From the NCBI RefSeq assembly GCF_029813835.1, contig NZ_JARVKV010000046.1:1-52670 (forward strand): 52,670 nt of DNA, given 5' to 3'. This document shows, piece by piece, positions 49,441-52,670 of the stretch. Each line of letters opens with the position of its first letter. Positions within the stretch are counted from its first letter, which is position 1. Under the pieces are notes generated by a model. It searched no databases. It had not been told where the DNA came from and saw only the letters and a list, made by a program, of their open reading frames with translations. Source of the DNA: Streptomyces sp. DH37 (GTDB lineage Bacteria > Actinomycetota > Actinomycetes > Streptomycetales > Streptomycetaceae). Both the position numbers and the translations under genes were made by a program.

Positions 49441-50501
49441 CCCGCCGCCACCTCCACCCGTGTGTGGTCCCCGACCAGGAGCCGGTTCGAACCGGTGGGC
49501 GCGGCGAGGGTGACGGCCGCCGACCGGCCGATCAGCGAGCTGCGCAGGCGCACCTGCCGCACGGTCGCCCCGCCGAGCGCGATGGAGTCCTCGACCCCGG
49601 CCGTGCTGATCACGCAGTCGGCCCCGAGCGAGGTGTACGGCCCGATGAAGCTGTCCTCCACCAGGCTGCCGGCGCCGACGATCGCCGGGCCGACGATCCG
49701 GGAGCGCACGACGCGCGCCCCCTCCTCGACCACGACCGGCCCGACGATCTCGCTCTCGGCGTCGACCGTCCCGGCCACCGAACCGGTGATCTTCGCCAGC
49801 AGTTCGCGGTTGCACTCCAGCACGTCCTCGGCCCGGCCGGTGTCCTTCCAGTACCCGGAGTTGACCCGGGCGCGCACCTCGTACCCCTGCTCCACCAGCC
49901 ACTGGACGGCGTCGGTGATCTCCAGTTCGCCGCGCGCGCTGGGCCGGATCGCGTCGACCGCCCGGTGGATCAGCGGTGTGAAGAAGTAGACGCCGATGAG
50001 CGCCAGGTCGCTGAGCGGCACGCTGGGCTTCTCGACCAGCCGGGTCACCCGGCCGTTCCCGTCCACCTCCGCGACGCCGAAGGACCGGGGGTCGTCGACC
50101 TTGTTCACCATGACCTGGGCGGTGGGACGCCACCTGAGGAAGTCCTCGGCGATGTCGGCGATTCCGCCCGGAAGCATGTTGTCCCCCAGGTACATCACGA
50201 AGTCGTCGTCGCCGAGGAACTTCCTGGCGATCATGACGCAGTGGGCGAGTCCCCGGGGCGCGTCCTGGCGGATGTAGGAGATCCGCACCCCGAGGGACGA
50301 TCCGTCGCCGAGCACCGCGCGGATCTCGTGCTGGCGCTCGCCGACGATGACGCCGACCTCGGTGATGCCCAGGGCGCGGAGGTTCTCCACGACGTGGACG
50401 AGCACCGGTTTGTTGGCGATGGGGATGAGTTGCTTGGGCATGGAGTAGCTGAAGGGACGCAGGCGCGTGCCCGCACCCCCGGACAACACCAGGGCTTTCA
50501 T
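49437..50501 (-). CDS. Glucose-1-phosphate thymidylyltransferase
   Basis: 354 residues, the long StrD-like form. The nucleotidyltransferase domain begins LSGGAGTRLRPFSYSMPKQL with PIANKPV; MYLGDNML binds the nucleotide; the C-terminal part (about 245-350) is a left-handed beta-helix of hexapeptide type. It makes dTDP-glucose and starts the sugar pathway. GAGGAG precedes the ATG at 50501 by 9 nt. Only 44 bp separate it from the nitroreductase gene, so the sugar operon probably starts at the nitroreductase promoter. Confidence 0.95.
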   Translation of the reverse strand: MKALVLSGGAGTRLRPFSYSMPKQLIPIANKPVLVHVVENLRALGITEVGVIVGERQHEIRAVLGDGSSLGVRISYIRQDAPRGLAHCVMIARKFLGDDDFVMYLGDNMLPGGIADIAEDFLRWRPTAQVMVNKVDDPRSFGVAEVDGNGRVTRLVEKPSVPLSDLALIGVYFFTPLIHRAVDAIRPSARGELEITDAVQWLVEQGYEVRARVNSGYWKDTGRAEDVLECNRELLAKITGSVAGTVDAESEIVGPVVVEEGARVVRSRIVGPAIVGAGSLVEDSFIGPYTSLGADCVISTAGVEDSIALGGATVRQVRLRSSLIGRSAAVTLAAPTGSNRLLVGDHTRVEVAAG

Positions 50502-50545
50502 GGAGCCATCTCCTCGGCAGGCAGCACCCGCGGTGGGTGCCTAGC

Positions 50546-51145
50546 TCAGACGGTGGTGAAGACCTCTTCGTAGTCGAGGCGCGGGAGGCGCTGGAACCAG
50601 GCGTTCTCACCGGGCTTGCCGATGTTCACCACGGCGATGACGTTGTGCTTGCCGTCGCCGAAGAACTCCTTGTCGATGGCCTCCCCGTCGAATCCCACCA
50701 TGGGGCCGGCGGCCAGCCCGGCGGCGCGCAGCCCCATGATGAAGTAGCCCAGCTGCAGGGTGGCGTTGGACTTGGCGGCGCGCTCCCGGATCTCGTCGTC
50801 GGAGAAGACGGTGTCCTTGAGCTCCGGGACGAAGGGGAACAGCCGCGGCAGCTCCTGGTGGAAGTCCAGGTCGGCGGCGAGGATCGCGACCAGGGGGGCC
50901 GTGCGGGTCTTCTCCTGGTTGGGCGGCGCCATGTTCGACACCAGGCGCTCGCGCGCCTCGTCGGAGCGGACCAGCACCACGCGCAGCGACTGCAGGTTGA
51001 AGGCGGTCGGCGCGTACTTCACCAGGTCGTACACGGCCTGCACGGTCTCGTCGGAGACCGGTTCGTCGGTGAAGGCGTTGGCGGTCCGCGCCTCGCGGAA
51101 GAGCAGGTCCTGGGCTGCGGAGTCGAGCACGAGCGGGCTGGACAT
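50546..51145 (-). CDS. Nitroreductase-family flavoprotein (RutE/HadB-like)
   Basis: 199 residues. Family features are the N-terminal flavin-binding segment (RTANAFTDEPVSDE, where most have a first Arg-x-Ser), APTAFNLQSLRVVLVRS and the C-terminal FGDGKHNVIAVVNIGKPG. The pattern fits the malonic-semialdehyde-reductase-like (RutE/HadB) subgroup. In this cluster it may reduce a polyketide enone or quinone; an azoline dehydrogenase role for the RiPP is possible but not favoured by the subgroup. The mRNA leader has three CACAGGAA repeats. It heads the sugar operon. Confidence 0.85.
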   Translation of the reverse strand: MSSPLVLDSAAQDLLFREARTANAFTDEPVSDETVQAVYDLVKYAPTAFNLQSLRVVLVRSDEARERLVSNMAPPNQEKTRTAPLVAILAADLDFHQELPRLFPFVPELKDTVFSDDEIRERAAKSNATLQLGYFIMGLRAAGLAAGPMVGFDGEAIDKEFFGDGKHNVIAVVNIGKPGENAWFQRLPRLDYEEVFTTV

Positions 51146-51157
51146 GGTCGAGGCCCC

Positions 51158-51193
51158 TTCCTGTGGGTGTTCCTGTGGGTGTTCCTGTGGGTG
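51158..51193. repeat. 12-bp tandem repeat x3 in the nitroreductase leader
   Basis: Three exact copies of TTCCTGTGGGTG. On the mRNA strand each reads CACCCACAGGAA, placing three AGGA Shine-Dalgarno-like sites in series; the last is 10-15 nt from the ATG at 51145. Confidence 0.85.
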
Positions 51194-51264
51194 GGTCGGT
51201 GTCCGGCGGTCGGCCCTCGTACGGCCTGCCGACCGGTCCTGTGCCCCGGTCGGCCCGCCGGCCC

Positions 51265-51310
51265 ACCGTGGGTCCGGCGGCTCGAGGCCCGATGGACCCC
51301 GCCTCGCGCC
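51265..51310 (-). promoter_or_regulatory. SARP-type promoter of the nitroreductase/sugar operon
   Basis: Three heptamers in 11-bp phase: TCGAGGC (51282), TGGACCC (51293) and TCGCGCC (51304). CACGGT (51265-51270) lies 11 nt downstream on the minus strand. Confidence 0.58.
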
Positions 51311-51316
51311 GCGCTG

Positions 51317-51345
51317 TTGAGCGGTGCTCCAACTCCCCTCTAGCC
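51317..51345 (+). promoter_or_regulatory. SARP-type repeats before acyltransferase copy 2
   Basis: Three heptamers in 11-bp phase: TTGAGCG (51317), TCCAACT (51328) and TCTAGCC (51339), 62 nt upstream of the ATG at 51408. The heptamers resemble the GC-poorer set in front of the P450 gene. No clear -10 is seen. Confidence 0.48.
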
Positions 51346-51407
51346 CGCTGCCGGACGCTCCGGCGACCACCGGACCGGTGGTGCGTCAAGTGAAAGGGAG
51401 GAGCGCG

Positions 51408-52601
51408 ATGTCCGCGCCGACCCGGATTCCCGAAGCCGAGGCCGTACGCCCCCGGCTGCCCTCGCTCACCAGTCTCCGCTTCTTCGCCGCGATGCTGGTC
51501 TTCCTCTGCCACGCGGGCTTCGTCGCGTTCTTCAACCAGCCCGCCTACCGCGACGACTTCGTCTCCCTCGTCAACAAGGCGGGGGCCGTGGGCGTCTCCT
51601 TCTTCTTCGTGCTCAGCGGGTTCGTGCTCGCCTGGTCGAGCCGCGAGGGGGACACCGTGCCGCGCTTCTGGCGCCGCCGGCTCTTCAAGATCTACCCCCT
51701 GCACGTGGCCACCTTCGTGCTGGCGATGGCGGTCACCGCGTGGTCCACCGCCACCTGGGGCACCTCGCTCATGAACCTGTTCCTGGTGCAGACGTGGGCC
51801 CCCCGGGCCGACGTCGCGGCGATGGTGAACATACCGAGCTGGTCCCTCTCCTGCGAGCTGCTCTTCTACCTCTCCTTCCCGTGGCTGTTCCGCGCGCTGC
51901 GCGGTATCCGGCCGGAGCGCCTGTGGTGGTGGGCCGGCGGTGTGACGGCGGCCGTCTTCTGCGTGCCCCTGGTGGCGCGGGCCCTGCCCGCCTCGCCCCT
52001 GATGCCCCGCATGGGCGGCCCCGTCGGCGACCCGGTGTCGCAGTGGGAGACCTGGTTCGTCTACGCGTTCCCGCCGGTGCGGATGCTGGAGTTCACGCTC
52101 GGCATCCTGCTGGCCCTGATCGTGCTGAACGGCCGCTGGGTGCGGATGCCGGTGACGGGGCTGCTGGCGCTCACCGCGGTCGCGTACGCCGTCGCGCTCA
52201 ACGCGCCCTTCGGCCTCAGCCTGGTGGCCGTGAGCATCATCCCGGTGGCCCTGCTGATCCCCGCCACGGCGCAGATCGACATCGAGGGCCGCGCCTCGGT
52301 CCTGCGGAACCGGACGCTGGTGTGGCTGGGCGAGATCTCCTTCGCCTTCTACATGGTGCACTCGGTGGTCATGGCCCTGTTCGGCGAGCTGATCCCGCAG
52401 GGCGCCCTGGGCACCTGGGCGACGACCGGCCTGATCGCGCTCGACCTGGCCGTCAGCATCCTGGCCGCCTGGGCGCTGTACGCCGGGCTGGAGCGCCCGG
52501 TCATGCGGCGCTGGAGCCGTCCCCGGGCCCGGCGGGCGGAGGCGCCGGCGGCCGTGGCACAGCCCCTGTCCGCGCCCCCCGTCAGGGAGCCGGTGGCCTG
52601 A
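51408..52601 (+). CDS. Membrane-bound acyltransferase 3 family protein (copy 2)
   Basis: 397 residues, clearly paralogous to the protein at 37597-38784. Shared features are SLRFFAAMLVFLCHAG (catalytic His), GVSFFFVLSGFVLAWS, RFWRRRLFKIYPLHVATFVL and LEFTLGILLALIVLNGRW. About ten membrane helices; the last 30 residues are an Ala/Pro/Arg-rich cytoplasmic tail. It presumably acylates a second position or a second sugar. The ATG follows AAGGGAGGAGCG, a strong ribosome-binding site. Confidence 0.88.
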   Translation: MSAPTRIPEAEAVRPRLPSLTSLRFFAAMLVFLCHAGFVAFFNQPAYRDDFVSLVNKAGAVGVSFFFVLSGFVLAWSSREGDTVPRFWRRRLFKIYPLHVATFVLAMAVTAWSTATWGTSLMNLFLVQTWAPRADVAAMVNIPSWSLSCELLFYLSFPWLFRALRGIRPERLWWWAGGVTAAVFCVPLVARALPASPLMPRMGGPVGDPVSQWETWFVYAFPPVRMLEFTLGILLALIVLNGRWVRMPVTGLLALTAVAYAVALNAPFGLSLVAVSIIPVALLIPATAQIDIEGRASVLRNRTLVWLGEISFAFYMVHSVVMALFGELIPQGALGTWATTGLIALDLAVSILAAWALYAGLERPVMRRWSRPRARRAEAPAAVAQPLSAPPVREPVA

Positions 52602-52619
52602 TCCGCGCCCCGCGGTCCG

Positions 52620-52670
52620 TACGACGTCTGGGCCCCCGCACACGGTGTGTGCGGGGGCCCAGACGTCGTA
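52620..52670. terminator. Very long perfect hairpin terminator
   Basis: 24-bp arms (52620-52643, 52647-52670) around a 3-nt loop, 18 nt past the acyltransferase stop and reaching the window edge. It probably also ends a convergent gene just outside the window. Confidence 0.85.

Noticed and set aside
50546..51145. Nitroreductase as the missing azoline dehydrogenase of the RiPP locus
   Set aside because: It is 28 kb away, starts the sugar operon, and its sequence fits the RutE/HadB subgroup rather than SagB-type dehydrogenases.
12226..52670. Assigning the cluster outright to trioxacarcin or LL-D49194
   Set aside because: The starter logic, SARP plus two-component control and deoxysugars fit, but no product-specific gene such as the self-resistance DNA glycosylases is visible, and no database comparison could be run.

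Overview
The window is very GC-rich DNA with actinomycete-type gene content. It carries an Scr1-like regulator with a DUF397 partner, an MreB/Mbl-like protein, a SARP regulator and a type II polyketide synthase. It is most likely from a Streptomyces or close relative. I see no rRNA, tRNA, CRISPR array, insertion sequence or phage gene.

Region 1 (1-12.1 kb) reads as ordinary chromosome flanking a cluster. It holds a ThrE-like exporter, a PadR regulator, a DinB-like protein, an atypical aldehyde dehydrogenase, an Scr1-like regulator / RsbW-like ATPase / DUF397 group, an ArsR regulator divergent from an ABC exporter, an Mbl-like protein and an SRPBCC protein.

Region 2 (12.2 kb to the right edge) is a glycosylated aromatic polyketide cluster that probably continues past the window. 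Core: KS, CLF, ACP and an acyltransferase carrying a ketosynthase remnant (12.2-17.4 kb), with acyl-CoA carboxylase beta and epsilon subunits. Starter supply: a fatty-acyl-AMP-ligase-like enzyme, an acyl-CoA-dehydrogenase-like protein, an ACP-AT fusion whose AT lacks its catalytic serine, a phosphopantetheinyl transferase, a KASIII-like enzyme with Ser instead of Cys, and a citramalate synthase. Folding and tailoring: a didomain aromatase/cyclase, a double ABM-domain protein, P450 plus ferredoxin, two flavin enzymes and two membrane O-acyltransferases. Sugar: a translationally coupled NDP-sugar operon with the enzymes expected for a 2,3,6-trideoxyhexose, a glycosyltransferase and an MFS exporter. 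The inferred isoleucine-type starter and the SARP plus two-component control recall the trioxacarcin / LL-D49194 family, but the product cannot be fixed from this window. No PKS ketoreductase and no sugar 4-ketoreductase are present.

The most unusual element (20.4-25.2 kb) is a RiPP locus inside the polyketide cluster: a small TOMM-type precursor with a duplicated leader-like module, a fused cyclodehydratase (YcaO), then a histidine kinase and a NarL-type response regulator. No dehydrogenase, protease or transporter accompanies it.

Reading the intergenic DNA by eye gives a likely SARP regulon: 7-bp direct repeats at 11-bp period upstream of nearly every polyketide and sugar transcription unit. 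At nine minus-strand sites an xAnnnT hexamer lies exactly 11 nt downstream. At three genes (carboxylase beta, carboxylase epsilon, glycosyltransferase) the ATG sits exactly where transcription should start, which predicts leaderless mRNAs. The RiPP/two-component operon lacks this signature and has a different inverted repeat.
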